DNA of 64,000 nt from Azospirillum cavernae (GTDB lineage Bacteria; Pseudomonadota; Alphaproteobacteria; Azospirillales; Azospirillaceae), in NCBI RefSeq assembly GCF_003590795.1, contig NZ_QYUL01000002.1:603501-667500 (forward strand). Reading direction: 5' to 3'. How positions within the stretch are numbered: the stretch's first letter is position 1; each line of letters begins with the position of its first letter. Below are positions 10,499-19,620 of the stretch, piece by piece. The position numbers were made by a program, and so were the translations under genes. The notes below the pieces were generated by a model. That model worked only from the letters and a program-made list of their open reading frames with translations, made no database searches and was not told the origin of the DNA.

Positions 10499-12424
10499 TC
10501 ATGCAACCAGCTTGTGCAGGGCGTCCGCAACGCGCAGCCCCACGGTGGTCCAGTCCCCCGACATGGTCTGGCGGAAGAGCCGCATGGTCGGGTACCAGGG
10601 CGTGTCGTCGCGGTCCTGGAGCCAACGCCAGCAGCCGTCGTAACGCGACAAAACCCAGACCGGCTTGCCGAGCGCTCCGACGAGATGGGCGACCGAGGTG
10701 TCCACGGTGATCACGAGATCCAGCCGCAGCACCAGCGCCGCCGTGTCCGCGAAATCGGTGACGGCCCCCATCGGGTCGTGGATGTCCATCCCCGTCGGCG
10801 GATCGGCGAGCTGCGCTGCCGCCCCGCCCATCTGCAAGTTCACGAAGCGCAGGTTCGGCACCCCGGCCAGTGGCGCCAAGTCGCGCAGGGTCATGCTGCG
10901 CCGCCGGTCGGTCAAATTCGCGCGCAGCAGGCCTGGGCGGGGGTCTCCCGACCACACCAGCCCGACCCGCAGTCCGGCGCCCGGCAGGGGCTGGCCCAGC
11001 CATTTGCCGATCGCCTCGGCGGGCGGGAAAAGGTAGGGGATGCCGCTGGGGATCGTGCCCAGCTCGGTGCCGAGCAGCCGTGGCAGGCTCATCAGTGGGC
11101 AGTGGAAGTCCGGCGCCGGGAAGGCGTCGGTCAGCGCATGGACCGCAGCCACACCGGGCATGCCGGCGACCAGCCGCTTCAGCGCCGGCTGGACCGCCAG
11201 CACCACGCGCCCGCCCAGCGCCGCGACCAGCGGAGCGTAGCGGACGAAATGCAGGGTGTCGCCATGTCCCTGTTCAGCGTGCAGCAGGATGGTGGCGCCG
11301 TTCAGCGGCTCACCCTGCCAAGCCCGCAGTTGCGCGTTCACCATCGGGAGTTGACCCGTCTCCCAGCGGGCTTCGTAAAAGCCCCACCCTTCCTTGAACC
11401 GGCCGGCTTTGAGCAGGGCCAGCGACAGGTTGAAGCGCGCGTCGGGATGCTTTGGTTCGGCGTCCAACGTGCGGCGGAACAGGCGCTCCGCCTCGTCGAG
11501 ATGGCCGAGGTCAAGGTTGACGATGCCGAGATTGTTCAGCGCTGAAACATGCGATGGGTTGATCTGCAAGGCTCGTCGGCACAGCGTCGCCGCCTCGGCG
11601 AAGTCGTCGCCGTTCTGGGCCTGCGACCGCTGGACATAGCCGAGGTTGGCGTAGGGATCGGGATGGTCCGGCTTGAGGGCGACGGAGCGGCGGCAGAATC
11701 TGACGGCGCCTTGGCCGTCGTTCAGCTCCCACACCGCGCTGGCGAGGTTGTTCCAGGCTCCCGGATGGTCGGGGGACAGGCGCAGAGCGCGGCGGAAGGC
11801 TGTAGCGGCCTGCGCATAGTGCTTTTCCCGAGAGGCGGTCGCGCCGAGATTGACGTAGGCCTGCACCGTCGCCGGTTCCAGCGCCACCGCCGCCCGATAG
11901 GCGAGGTTGGCGTCGGCCAGCCGTCCCGAGAGCAGGCGGGAATCGGCAACCGCCAGGATTTCGCTCGCTGACGCCAAGCGCAGCCGGCAGAAGCGTTCCA
12001 GCAAGGCTGACGCGTTGTCGCCCGGCTGGGGCTGCCTAAGAAGATTGGCAAGCGATTCCGGATAGGCCGGACTGAGCGTGAGCGCCAAGCGGTATTGCTC
12101 CCGCGCCTCGTTTGGTCGGCCGAGCGCGCGCAGCGCCTCACCAAGGCTGTTGCGGTAGTAGGCCTGCGCCCTGTCGATCACGAGCGCCCGGCGCAGCCAG
12201 CCGCTGGCCACCTCCGCCGTCCCGGCCTGCAACGCTGTTACACCAAGCAGGTGGAGGACGTCGCCATGCGACGGCTCGGCCGAAAGAATGGCCCGGTACA
12301 AATCGCCCGCTGCAGCATCCCCCGCTTTATGCCGAGCCACCGCCGAGGCAAGCATTGACCTCACGTCGGGCAGCGCGGCCCCTGCGCGTTCCCCGACCTC
12401 GAGCTTGCAGGCCAACTGGCCCAT
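10499..12424 (-). CDS. TPR protein with C-terminal GT9/heptosyltransferase-like domain
   Basis: A 641-aa protein. Residues about 20-340 are tandem tetratricopeptide repeats (for example FRRALRLSPDHPGAWNNLA and LCRRALQINPSHVSALNNLG). The C-terminal 280 residues resemble the 'TPR plus glycosyltransferase' proteins of alphaproteobacteria, with HAEQGHGDTLHFVRY, RVGLVWSGDP and ITVDTSVAHLVGALGKPVWVL, the last being the nucleotide-sugar-site region of GT-B enzymes of the GT9 kind. No signal peptide is seen, so it is probably cytoplasmic. It converges on the giant adhesin. Related proteins are associated with glycosylation of flagellin or surface proteins, so a role in modifying the adhesin is possible but unproven. 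Confidence 0.8.
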   Translation of the reverse strand: MGQLACKLEVGERAGAALPDVRSMLASAVARHKAGDAAAGDLYRAILSAEPSHGDVLHLLGVTALQAGTAEVASGWLRRALVIDRAQAYYRNSLGEALRALGRPNEAREQYRLALTLSPAYPESLANLLRQPQPGDNASALLERFCRLRLASASEILAVADSRLLSGRLADANLAYRAAVALEPATVQAYVNLGATASREKHYAQAATAFRRALRLSPDHPGAWNNLASAVWELNDGQGAVRFCRRSVALKPDHPDPYANLGYVQRSQAQNGDDFAEAATLCRRALQINPSHVSALNNLGIVNLDLGHLDEAERLFRRTLDAEPKHPDARFNLSLALLKAGRFKEGWGFYEARWETGQLPMVNAQLRAWQGEPLNGATILLHAEQGHGDTLHFVRYAPLVAALGGRVVLAVQPALKRLVAGMPGVAAVHALTDAFPAPDFHCPLMSLPRLLGTELGTIPSGIPYLFPPAEAIGKWLGQPLPGAGLRVGLVWSGDPRPGLLRANLTDRRRSMTLRDLAPLAGVPNLRFVNLQMGGAAAQLADPPTGMDIHDPMGAVTDFADTAALVLRLDLVITVDTSVAHLVGALGKPVWVLSRYDGCWRWLQDRDDTPWYPTMRLFRQTMSGDWTTVGLRVADALHKLVA

Positions 12425-12607
12425 ATCCTCACCTCATCTCCGTGGCGCCAGGAAGTCTCTTGAAACACATAGCGCTTTTCGGCGCCAAAGCCAGCATCGT
12501 CCACGCCAGGGCAATCGCTTGAACGGTTGCGCATCGAAGAAAGGGTGTTGGTGCAGCGAGGTCGGCGCGGAGGCGCCGAAGCCTGACACGACCTTCGATC
12601 CGGCGGC

Positions 12608-12784
12608 GCGGACGGAGTTCGGGCGTGCTTGATCGATCATGCGGTTGAGGACGGCGACGCCGATGGCGGCTTCGGCCTGCTGCCCGGGAAGCGTGCGGGC
12701 CTGAAGCTGGCCGCCGAGGATGCGCTTATAGCGCGCCATCGCGGTTTCTGCCTTGCTCCGCTTCCCATACTCGGTCTGTCGTTG
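12608..12784 (-). pseudogene. IS5-family transposase C-terminal fragment
   Basis: About 59 codons read RQTEYGKRSKAETAMARYK, then GGQLQAR, QQAEAAIGVAVLNRM and RPNSVR. This is the C-terminal end of IS5-type (DDE) transposases, including the YGxRSxxETxxxRYK segment that carries the last catalytic Glu. There is no start, no DD portion and no recognisable element ends. The surrounding open frame (12434-12904) is fortuitous. This is a remnant of a past insertion. Confidence 0.7.
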
Positions 12785-12866
12785 CGCAGATTCAAGTTGA
12801 AGTGCGACGTCGGATGATTTTGTGTGACTACAATCCTTTTTGTGTTTTCGTGAGGTCGTCCCGGCA

Positions 12867-12924
12867 GTCCACAGGCTTGATCCGACGGCTCCCCATATAG
12901 CCAAGGCGGATCAAGCCTGTGGAC
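12867..12924. repeat. Perfect 18-bp inverted repeat with 22-bp spacer
   Basis: GTCCACAGGCTTGATCCG at 12867-12884 is mirrored exactly at 12907-12924. The spacer contains a smaller GGCT/AGCC pair, so the whole could fold as a long hairpin. It lies about 80 bp beyond the transposase remnant. It could be paired ends of a small mobile element, a MITE-like repeat or a strong terminator. Confidence 0.75.
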
Positions 12925-13102
12925 CCACCGGGGCGAGCGGTCGGGAGAGAGGATGTTCAGGATTTCCGACCTGGGCCGAGATGGCTTCAAGCGCCGCCGC
13001 GCCCGCCGATCCTGTGCGTATTTCTGGGCGCTCGTGCTGCACAGGATAGAACCCACCCCGCCTACACGCTAAAAACACATAATTTTCATTATGGAAATTA
13101 AC

Positions 13103-13891
13103 TTAAATTCCGATGATCGAGATTCCGCCGTTCGGGCTGACCACCTGTCCGGTCATCATCGCGGCTTCCGGTCCAGCCAGCCACGCCACGGCGAAGGCCA
13201 CCTCGTCCGCCCGCGCGATGCGGCCCAGCGGGAATTGGGCGGCGCGGCGGGCGACTTCGTCGGCGCCCAGGCTATCGAGGGTCAGCGGGGTTTCGACCAG
13301 ACCGGGGGCCACCGTGTTGACGGTGATGGTCCAGGGGGCGAACTCCACCGCCCAAGCGCGCGTCAACCCATGCAGCGCCGCTTTCGCGCCGGTGTAGTGG
13401 CTGGCCCCGGCGCTGCCGGACATGGCGAAGTTGGAGGAAATGTTGATGATGCGGCCAAAGCGCCGCTCCTTCATCCCCGGAACCACCGCTTGGGTGAAGA
13501 AGAAGGCGCCCTTCACATGGGTGCCGAACATGCGGTCGAAGGCCGCCTCGTCGATGTCGGCGACGGGCAGCGCTTTGCCGCTGACCCCGGCGTTGTTGAC
13601 CAGAATGTCGACGCGGCCAAAGGCGCGCTCCGCGTCAGCCACCGCGCGACGGGCGTTGCCGACCGATTGGTTGTCGGCGATCAACGGCAACACCACGCCG
13701 CCCTCGGCGACGATGCGCTCCTGCGCCTGCTCCAGGGCCAAACCGCTGACGTCGGTGATGGCCACCCGCGCCCCGCGCGCGGCCATCAGGCGGGCATGCT
13801 CCAGCCCCATGCCGGACGCGCCGCCCGTGACCAGCGCGACCAGCCCGTCGAGATCCTTGCGCCGTCCCCCCGCCGGGATCGTCGTCATCAC
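13103..13891 (-). CDS. SDR-family NAD(P)-dependent oxidoreductase
   Basis: A classical short-chain dehydrogenase of 262 aa. TGGASGMG (22-29) is the cofactor-binding glycine motif, NNAG (99-102) the structural motif, and S152/S153, Y166 and K170 form the Ser-Tyr-Lys catalytic set (HYTGAK). The GTG start overlaps the livF stop by 4 bp (GTGA); an ATG one codon later is equally possible. As the last gene of the quiC-aroE-liv operon it probably oxidises or reduces a hydroxyl of the transported compound or an intermediate. The substrate cannot be read from the sequence. Family certain, role inferred. Confidence 0.88.
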   Translation of the reverse strand: MMTTIPAGGRRKDLDGLVALVTGGASGMGLEHARLMAARGARVAITDVSGLALEQAQERIVAEGGVVLPLIADNQSVGNARRAVADAERAFGRVDILVNNAGVSGKALPVADIDEAAFDRMFGTHVKGAFFFTQAVVPGMKERRFGRIINISSNFAMSGSAGASHYTGAKAALHGLTRAWAVEFAPWTITVNTVAPGLVETPLTLDSLGADEVARRAAQFPLGRIARADEVAFAVAWLAGPEAAMMTGQVVSPNGGISIIGI

Positions 13892-14649
13892 GCCGCCTCG
13901 CTCTTTTCGGCCAGTGAACCGCCCAGGAACAACTGACCGACGCGCGGATCGGCCAGAATCGCCGGGGCGTCGTCGAACATGCGGGTCTGGCCCAACTCCA
14001 ACACCAGCCCGTAATCAGACATGGCCAGCGCCGAGCGGGCGTTCTGCTCGATCATCAGCACCGACACGCCCTTGTCGCGCTGTTCCAGCAGGATTTGAAA
14101 GGTTTCGGCCACCATCATCGGCGACAGGCCGATGGACGGCTCGTCAATCAGGATCAGTTTCGGGTCGAGCAGCAGGCCACGCACGATCTCCAACTGCTTT
14201 TGCTGGCCGCCCGACAGGGTGGAGGCCTGCTGGTCGGCCTTTTTGCGCAGGATGGGAAAGCGGTCGAGCGCCGCCTCGATCCGCGCGGGCAGATCGGTGA
14301 GGCCGCGCCCGGCGGCGACCGTTCCCAGCTCGATGTTGTGGCGCACCGACAGTTCGGGAAAGATGTTGCGGCCCTGCGGGACATAACAGATCCCGGCCTC
14401 CAGCAAATCGCGCGGCGGTCGGTTGGTGACGTCGCGCCCGTCAAAGGTCACGCTGCCCTCGCGCGCGTTCAGCAGGCCGAAAATGGTCTTGAAGACGGTG
14501 GATTTCCCCGCCCCGTTCGGCCCAATCACCGTGGTGATGGAGCCGCGCGGCACGGAAAAGCTGGTCCCGTTGAGGATCGTCATCTTGCCGTACCCGGCGA
14601 CGACGTTGGACAAGGTCAGGATGGGGTGGGCGGAAGCGGGAGCGGTCAT
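13888..14649 (-). CDS. livF: Branched-chain-type ABC transporter ATP-binding protein LivF
   Basis: A 253-aa ABC ATPase with Walker A GPNGAGKST (43-51), signature LSGGQQKQLE and Walker B LILIDEPSIGLSP, followed by the EQNA switch histidine-region variant typical of LivF. It is the smaller of the two ATPases of a Liv (HAAT family) importer and works with LivG at the inner membrane. The ATG start lies 24 bp downstream of the livG stop, and the gene overlaps the SDR gene. The transporter is embedded among shikimate/quinate enzymes, so the ligand is more likely a hydroaromatic or aromatic acid than an amino acid (inference). Confidence 0.92.
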   Translation of the reverse strand: MTAPASAHPILTLSNVVAGYGKMTILNGTSFSVPRGSITTVIGPNGAGKSTVFKTIFGLLNAREGSVTFDGRDVTNRPPRDLLEAGICYVPQGRNIFPELSVRHNIELGTVAAGRGLTDLPARIEAALDRFPILRKKADQQASTLSGGQQKQLEIVRGLLLDPKLILIDEPSIGLSPMMVAETFQILLEQRDKGVSVLMIEQNARSALAMSDYGLVLELGQTRMFDDAPAILADPRVGQLFLGGSLAEKSEAA

Positions 14650-14673
14650 GGCTTGGGGTTCCCTGTTCTGCGA

Positions 14674-15417
14674 TCAATGGCCGAGATAGGCTTCGATGAC
14701 GTCGGGGTTGGCGCGGACGGCGGCGGGCGCGCCCTGCGCCAACACCTTGCCTTCGGCCATCACGACGACGCGCGAACACAGGCTCATGACGAAATCCATG
14801 TTGTGTTCAATGACCACGAAGGTCGCGCCCAGCTCGCGGTTGATCGCCCGCAACCGCTCCTTCAAATTCTCCAGCATGGTCAGATTGACTCCGCCCGCCG
14901 GTTCGTCGAGCAGCACCAGACGCGGCCCCGCCATGAAGGCCATCGCCGCGTCCAACAGCTTTTGCTGGCCATAGGACAGGCCGCCCGCCTTCTGTTCGGC
15001 CAGATGGTCCAGCTTGAAAAAGGCGATCATCCGGTCGGCCTCCGCCGTCAACCCGGCGTCGCGCGGGCCGAACAGGCGCTTCAGCATCGTGCCCTTGTGC
15101 TCCTGCCCGGCCAGGATCAGGTTTTCCCGCACCGACAGGTTGGGAAACACCTGCAAAAGCTGGAAGGTGCGCGACACGCCCAGCCGGTTGAGCTGCGACG
15201 GGTACAGGCCGGTGATCGGCTTGCCGTCCAACCGCACCTCCCCCTCCGACGGGGTGAGCTGACCGAGGATGCAGTTGAACAGGGTGGATTTGCCGCAGCC
15301 GTTCGGACCGATCAGGCCGAGGATTTCGCCCTCGTCCACGTGGAAGGACACGCCGTCCACCGCCTTCACCCCGCCGAAATGCTTCTTGATGCCGGTGACG
15401 TCCAGGACGCGGGTCAT
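14674..15417 (-). CDS. livG: Branched-chain-type ABC transporter ATP-binding protein LivG
   Basis: A 247-aa ABC ATPase, with Walker [10 protein letters not shown] (37-45), the LivG-specific RTFQ region ([15 protein letters not shown]), signature [12 protein letters not shown] in place of LSGGQ, Walker [13 protein letters not shown] and switch H in [10 protein letters not shown]. The ATG at 15417 overlaps the livM stop by 4 bp (ATGA), so translation is coupled. A longer reading frame runs upstream but is out-of-frame livM sequence. It pairs with LivF. Confidence 0.92.
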   Translation of the reverse strand: MTRVLDVTGIKKHFGGVKAVDGVSFHVDEGEILGLIGPNGCGKSTLFNCILGQLTPSEGEVRLDGKPITGLYPSQLNRLGVSRTFQLLQVFPNLSVRENLILAGQEHKGTMLKRLFGPRDAGLTAEADRMIAFFKLDHLAEQKAGGLSYGQQKLLDAAMAFMAGPRLVLLDEPAGGVNLTMLENLKERLRAINRELGATFVVIEHNMDFVMSLCSRVVVMAEGKVLAQGAPAAVRANPDVIEAYLGH

Positions 15418-16445
15418 GACGCGGCTCCCTGTTCCTTGGGGTTGGTTTCGGCGCCGTTGGCCAGCGTCGGGCGGGCGGCGGCGCGGATGGCGGCGGCCTT
15501 GCGTTGGGATTGGTGGTCGCGCCAGCGGTCGATCAGGCCCAGCAGGCCGGTCGGGCTGACCATCACCAGAACCAGAACCACGGCGGCGTAAATGATGAGA
15601 TACCAACCGCCGGTCGCCCGCAGCAGTTCCGGCAGCATGTAGGAGAAGAACGCCCCGACGAACGGCCCGAAGAAGGACCCCGCCCCACCCGCCACCACCG
15701 TCAGCAGCAGCACGAAGGAGGCCGACAGGGCAAAGGGGGACGGGTCGATGAACTCCACCAGCGGCGCGTAAAGCGCCCCCGCCGCCCCGCCAAAGGCCGA
15801 CCCGATGGCGAAGGCCAACAGGGTGTAGGCGCGGATGTCGACGCCCAGGCTGGCGGCGCGCGTTCCATTTTCGCGGATCGCCTGGAAGGCGCGGCCCCAG
15901 GGCGAATGCAGCAGCCACCACATCACCAGCGTCAGCGCCAGCGTGACCACCAGAACCACCCGGTAAAAGGCCAGCCCGCCGCCCAGATCGGTTCCGAACA
16001 GCGTCGGGCGCGGGATGTTGGCCAGCCCAAAGACGCCGCCGGTCAACCATTGCTCGTTCCGGGCGATCAGGAAGACGACGACCGAAAAGGCCAGCGTGAC
16101 GAAGGCCAGATAATGATGCTTCACCCGCAGCGCCGGAAAGCCCAGCACGACCCCAACCAGAAAGGACAGGCCGGTGGAGACCAGAAAGGCGGCGGGCAAC
16201 GGCCACCCGGCCTTGACCGTCAAAATCGCCGTGGCGTAGGCGCCGATGCCGAGAAAGGCCCCTTGCGCCAGCGACGTCAGCCCGGCGTAACCCAGCGTCA
16301 AATTGAGGCCCATCGCGGCGATCGACATCACCAGCCACAGCGAGACGACGTAAAGGCCGTAGCTTTTCAAACCGGCGGGCGCGAACCACAGGATCGGGAA
16401 GGCGATCAGGATGATGAGCAGATCGGTGTTCAGCTTGAGGCTCAT
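15414..16445 (-). CDS. livM: Branched-chain-type ABC transporter permease LivM
   Basis: A 343-aa polytopic inner-membrane permease with 8-10 hydrophobic segments. It carries the family hallmark [21 protein letters not shown] near residue 50, the [15 protein letters not shown] block and the EAA-like [15 protein letters not shown] loop that contacts the ATPases. The C-terminal tail after GLLGLIDRW is hydrophilic. The start is MSLKLNTD, overlapping the livH stop by 4 bp. Together with LivH it forms the pore. Confidence 0.92.
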   Translation of the reverse strand: MSLKLNTDLLIILIAFPILWFAPAGLKSYGLYVVSLWLVMSIAAMGLNLTLGYAGLTSLAQGAFLGIGAYATAILTVKAGWPLPAAFLVSTGLSFLVGVVLGFPALRVKHHYLAFVTLAFSVVVFLIARNEQWLTGGVFGLANIPRPTLFGTDLGGGLAFYRVVLVVTLALTLVMWWLLHSPWGRAFQAIRENGTRAASLGVDIRAYTLLAFAIGSAFGGAAGALYAPLVEFIDPSPFALSASFVLLLTVVAGGAGSFFGPFVGAFFSYMLPELLRATGGWYLIIYAAVVLVLVMVSPTGLLGLIDRWRDHQSQRKAAAIRAAARPTLANGAETNPKEQGAAS

Positions 16446-17317
16446 ACCGTGCGCTCCTCTTTGCGGCCCAGCAGACCTTCGGGCTTGACCAGGATGACGA
16501 CGACCAGAACCACCAGCGGCACGGCGGCGCGGTAGGCGCTGGAGACGTAGGCGGCGGCCAGATTGTCGATCAACCCGATCAGGAAACCGCCCGCCAGCGC
16601 CCCCCGGATTTGGTTGAAACCGCCGACGATGGCGGCGATGAAGGCGGCCAACCCGATGGTCTCGCCGTTGGAGAATTTCGCCAGATAGACCGGCGAGATG
16701 AGGTAGGAGGCGATCAGCGCCAGCGCGGCGTTGATGAGGAAGGTCAACAGGATCATCCGCTCCACCGGCACGCCCAGAATGCGGGCGACGGTGGGATTTT
16801 GCGCGGTCGCCTGCATGGTGCGCCCGGTGCGGGTGCGGGTGATGAAGGCTTGCAGGCCCAGGATGGCGGCGACGGCGACGACGAAGATGGCGATGTCGCG
16901 CGCCGACACGGCGGCCCCCAGAAACGACACGGACCCGTCCGGAACCAGCGAGGGGAAATGCTGCGCCTCCGCCGAAAAGCCGTTCTTGGCGGCTTCCTTG
17001 ATGAGCACCGACAGCGCCATGGTGGCGATGGCCAGGGGCAAGACGCCGTGGCGTTGCATCGGTTCGACCAGAAAGCGTTTGAAGCCGAAGCCGAACAGCA
17101 GGATGAAGGCCGCGCTGCCGACGATGAAGGCCAGCCACATCGGCAAACCGACATGGGCGGCGGTCAACACCAGAATGGCGGGCAGCATGACAAACTCGCC
17201 CTGGGCGAAATTGATGGTCTGGGAGGTCTGCCAGACCAGGGTGAAGCCGATGGCGGCCAGCGCGTAAATCGCGCCCGTCGCCAACCCGGCGACGATGAGC
17301 TGAAGGAACTGGTCCAT
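16442..17317 (-). CDS. livH: Branched-chain-type ABC transporter permease LivH
   Basis: A 291-aa permease starting MDQFLQLIVAGLATGAIYAL, the standard LivH N-terminus, with a strong Shine-Dalgarno (GGAGG) before the ATG at 17317. INFAQGEFVM is the conserved block after the first helices, and RTGRTMQATAQNPTVARILGV is the ATPase-contact loop. The C-terminus ([16 protein letters not shown]) is also typical. A 237-bp gap containing a hairpin separates it from livK upstream, a common arrangement that lets the binding protein be made in excess. Confidence 0.92.
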   Translation of the reverse strand: MDQFLQLIVAGLATGAIYALAAIGFTLVWQTSQTINFAQGEFVMLPAILVLTAAHVGLPMWLAFIVGSAAFILLFGFGFKRFLVEPMQRHGVLPLAIATMALSVLIKEAAKNGFSAEAQHFPSLVPDGSVSFLGAAVSARDIAIFVVAVAAILGLQAFITRTRTGRTMQATAQNPTVARILGVPVERMILLTFLINAALALIASYLISPVYLAKFSNGETIGLAAFIAAIVGGFNQIRGALAGGFLIGLIDNLAAAYVSSAYRAAVPLVVLVVVILVKPEGLLGRKEERTV

Positions 17318-17554
17318 GTCAGCCTCCGTGAATTTTTGAAAGAATGGTCGCGGCGCGCAGGCGCCGGGCGTGGGGAATCGGGGCGGCGGTGACGAAACCG
17401 CTCGCCCCTCCCCATCATTCCACTGGCGCGCGGCACAGGAAGGCGCTCGCACGTCTCGCGACGGCAGTTGCGCCTTCGATCACCTTTGGCGCCCGTTCGG
17501 CCTTTGGCCGTCGGCTCCATGCCCTCCCCCCAAACGGGAGAGGTCTATTCAGGC
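17318..17554. other. livK-livH intergenic region with hairpin
   Basis: No gene is visible. Read on the minus strand, CCTCTCCC-GTTT-GGGGGGAGG (17523-17543) forms a stable stem starting about 12 bp after the livK stop, without a U-run. It probably acts as a 3' stabiliser or partial terminator that sets the ratio of binding protein to permease. A similar hairpin occurs after qhpB. Confidence 0.5.
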
Positions 17555-18691
17555 TTACGGGTTAATCATCGGCAGGGTGGTTTTGACCACCGGCTTGCCG
17601 TTGGTGATTTCAACCAGGAAGCTTTCGCGGTCCACGTCGCCGGTCGCCGTCCATTTGGTGTCGATCAAAATGCCCGGCTCCTGCGCCACGTCGATGCGCG
17701 CGCCGTGCAGGGCCTTGGCGAAGGCCTCGCGGTCGAACTTGCCGATCCGTTCGGTGATCGCCTTGACCGTGTAAACGGCGGTGTAGCCCTTGATGCCGTT
17801 GTGGTCGGAGGTGAAGCCGTACTTGTCCATGTATTTCTTGCCGAATTCGGCGAAGCTGGGCTTGGGCGCGTCCACCAACAGGCCGACATGGCCCTTGACG
17901 CCGTTCGCCGCGTCGCCCGCCAATTCGATCACCTTGGCCCCCAGCAGGGTGGTTTCGCCGATGATCGGCTTGGCGATGCCCTGCTGACGCGCGGCGCGCA
18001 GGAAGCGGGCGCTTTCCTCTTCGTTCAGATAGACGAAAACGGCGTCGGCGTTGGCGTTCTTCACCTTGATGGCGTCAGCGGCGAAATCGGCCTGCCCGGA
18101 TTCCGTCGCGATGTCGGCGGCGATCTGGATGCCGCGCTTTTGCAGCTCCGGGATCATCGCGTCGCGGCCGCCCTTGCCGAAATCATTGTTGATCCACACC
18201 ACGGCGACCGACTTGGCCTTGACCTCGTCGCGCAGGTAATTGGCCAGCTTCGGCATCGAATCGGCTTGGTTCAGCGAGGTGCGGAAGATGTAGTTGTTGC
18301 CCTGGCGGGTGAAGGCCGCCGCCTCCCCGCCGACGATCTGCGGCACGGCGGCGCGCTGGGTGATCTGCATCGACGCGCTGATCGGGCCGGAGAAGATCGG
18401 CCCCAGGACGACATAGGCGTCCTCGTCCACCGCACGCTGCACGGCGGCGCGGGTGGCGCCGGGGTTGGTCTGGCTGTCGTAATGAATAAGCTCGATCTTT
18501 TGCCCGAGGATGCCGCCCTTGGCGTTGATCTCGGCGGCGGCCAGATCGGAGCCGTTCTTCCAGTTGGTTCCGGCGGGCGCGCCCGGCCCCGACAGCTCGA
18601 TCACGTCAATCAGCTTGACGGTGTCGGCCAGCGCCGATCCGGCGAAGGCGGCGGACAGGGCGACGGCGGCGGCCATGGTTTTGAAAAGCAT
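17555..18691 (-). CDS. livK: Periplasmic substrate-binding protein of the Liv-type transporter
   Basis: A 378-aa type I periplasmic binding protein. A Sec signal peptide (MLFKTMAAAVALSAAFAGSA) ends at ALA before DTVKLIDVIE. The fold is recognisable from GxxxxNGSDLAAAEINAKGGILGQKIEL, the YDSQTNPGATRAAVQ segment and the SGPISASMQITQ loop. The start has a strong GGGAGGA site, and only 70 bp separate it from the dehydrogenase gene upstream, so cotranscription is likely. In characterised alphaproteobacteria such binding proteins take aromatic acids and quinate-like ligands as well as amino acids. Here the neighbours suggest quinate, shikimate or dehydroshikimate, but the ligand is not provable from sequence. 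Confidence 0.88.
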   Translation of the reverse strand: MLFKTMAAAVALSAAFAGSALADTVKLIDVIELSGPGAPAGTNWKNGSDLAAAEINAKGGILGQKIELIHYDSQTNPGATRAAVQRAVDEDAYVVLGPIFSGPISASMQITQRAAVPQIVGGEAAAFTRQGNNYIFRTSLNQADSMPKLANYLRDEVKAKSVAVVWINNDFGKGGRDAMIPELQKRGIQIAADIATESGQADFAADAIKVKNANADAVFVYLNEEESARFLRAARQQGIAKPIIGETTLLGAKVIELAGDAANGVKGHVGLLVDAPKPSFAEFGKKYMDKYGFTSDHNGIKGYTAVYTVKAITERIGKFDREAFAKALHGARIDVAQEPGILIDTKWTATGDVDRESFLVEITNGKPVVKTTLPMINP

Positions 18692-18761
18692 CTCTGGGTC
18701 CTCCCTTTTGGTTTTTGGTCGCGTGCTTGTTTGAAAACATCACTCATAAATCGGGTGGGCG

Positions 18762-19607
18762 TCAGTCGGGGATGGCCCCCAGAACCAGCGCCGGATCGGC
18801 CTCCACCCCGAAAAAGCGCAGCAGCGGGGCGATCTGATGGTCGAGCATCAAACGACCCGGCTGCGTCGGATGGCCCAGAGCCTGCGCGGCGCGCAGCAGC
18901 GGCGTGACCGGCGGCTTCATGATGGCGTCGGCCACCAGCGCGCCGGTGGGCAAAAGCGCCGGATCGAAGGGCAACGGATCCTCAGCCTTCAGCCCGCAGG
19001 GGGAGGCGTTGACCGCCAGATCGCAGCCCTCGGGCGGGCGGCCCGGCTCCGCTCTCGTCAGCGCGACGGTCGGGTGGAGCGCGGACAGCCGATTCAGGCA
19101 GGCGTCGGCGCGGGCGGGATCCAGGTCGGTCAGCGCGAGGGCGGAGATTCCAGCCTCGCACAGCGCCGCCGCGATGGCCGACCCGGCTCCGCCGCCGCCG
19201 ACCAACCAAACCCGCCGCCCGGCTGGCTCGAAACCACGGGCGCGCAAGCCTTCGACAAAGCCGACGCCATCCACGATGTCGGCGGTCAACGTCCCGTCGG
19301 CCTCGACCCGCAGCAGATTGGCGGCCCCGGCGGCCTTGGCCCGGTCGCTGGCGCGGTCGGCCAGGGCCAACGCGTCCGGCTTGTGCGGGATCGTCACCGA
19401 CAGCCCGGCGAGATTCCGAACCCGCCGCAGCCCGTCCAGCGCCGCGCCCAATGCGCCCGGCGCGATGTCCAGCGTCAGCCACGCCGCGTTCATCCCCAGC
19501 GCGGCGAAAACCGGCGGCATGATGCGGGGCATGCGGATCTGCGCCACCGGATGGCCGATGGTGAAGAACAGCCGCGTCGATCCATCAAACTCCAATCCGT
19601 CGCGCAT
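18762..19607 (-). CDS. Shikimate/quinate dehydrogenase (AroE family)
   Basis: A 281-aa AroE-family enzyme, NAD(P)-dependent. K76 in TIPHK is the catalytic lysine, D111 (IVDGVGF) its partner, VGGGGAGSAI the cofactor loop and VNASPCGL the C-terminal signature. The ATG at 19607 is preferred over the GTG at 19622 because a GAGGGGG Shine-Dalgarno sits 6 bp before it. The N-terminus lacks the usual SxSxxxHN motif, having TIGHPVAQIRMP instead. That is typical of catabolic paralogues (YdiB/QuiA-like) rather than the biosynthetic AroE. It lies between the dehydroshikimate dehydratase and the importer, so it probably oxidises shikimate (or quinate) for growth. Confidence 0.85.
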   Translation of the reverse strand: MRDGLEFDGSTRLFFTIGHPVAQIRMPRIMPPVFAALGMNAAWLTLDIAPGALGAALDGLRRVRNLAGLSVTIPHKPDALALADRASDRAKAAGAANLLRVEADGTLTADIVDGVGFVEGLRARGFEPAGRRVWLVGGGGAGSAIAAALCEAGISALALTDLDPARADACLNRLSALHPTVALTRAEPGRPPEGCDLAVNASPCGLKAEDPLPFDPALLPTGALVADAIMKPPVTPLLRAAQALGHPTQPGRLMLDHQIAPLLRFFGVEADPALVLGAIPD

Positions 19608-19613
19608 CGTCGT

Positions 19614-19620
19614 CCCCCTC
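19614..19620 (-). promoter_or_regulatory. Ribosome binding site fixing the shikimate dehydrogenase start
   Basis: GAGGGGG on the minus strand, 6 nt before the ATG at 19607 and overlapping the stop codon of the upstream dehydratase gene, implies coupled translation and argues against the earlier GTG. Confidence 0.7.

Larger units (their letters stand above)
12425..13102. other. Intergenic scar region between the TPR gene and the SDR gene
   Basis: Apart from the transposase remnant and the inverted repeat I see no credible gene here. The right-hand end (13065-13102) becomes AT-rich and contains a weak AATTT/AAATT dyad just downstream of the SDR stop, which may be a poor terminator for the operon arriving from the right. 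Confidence 0.6.

Noticed and set aside
10295..11545. A 416-codon plus-strand frame
   Set aside because: It is antisense to the TPR/glycosyltransferase-like gene and lacks any motif.
12434..12904. A 156-codon frame as an intact gene
   Set aside because: Only the middle 59 codons match an IS5 transposase tail; the flanks are unrelated.
15418..16389. In-frame extension upstream of livG, and equivalent extensions of livM, qhpA, qhpB, qhpC and the double ATPase
   Set aside because: The added sequence is an alternative frame of the preceding gene; family N-termini and Shine-Dalgarno sites fix the shorter starts.
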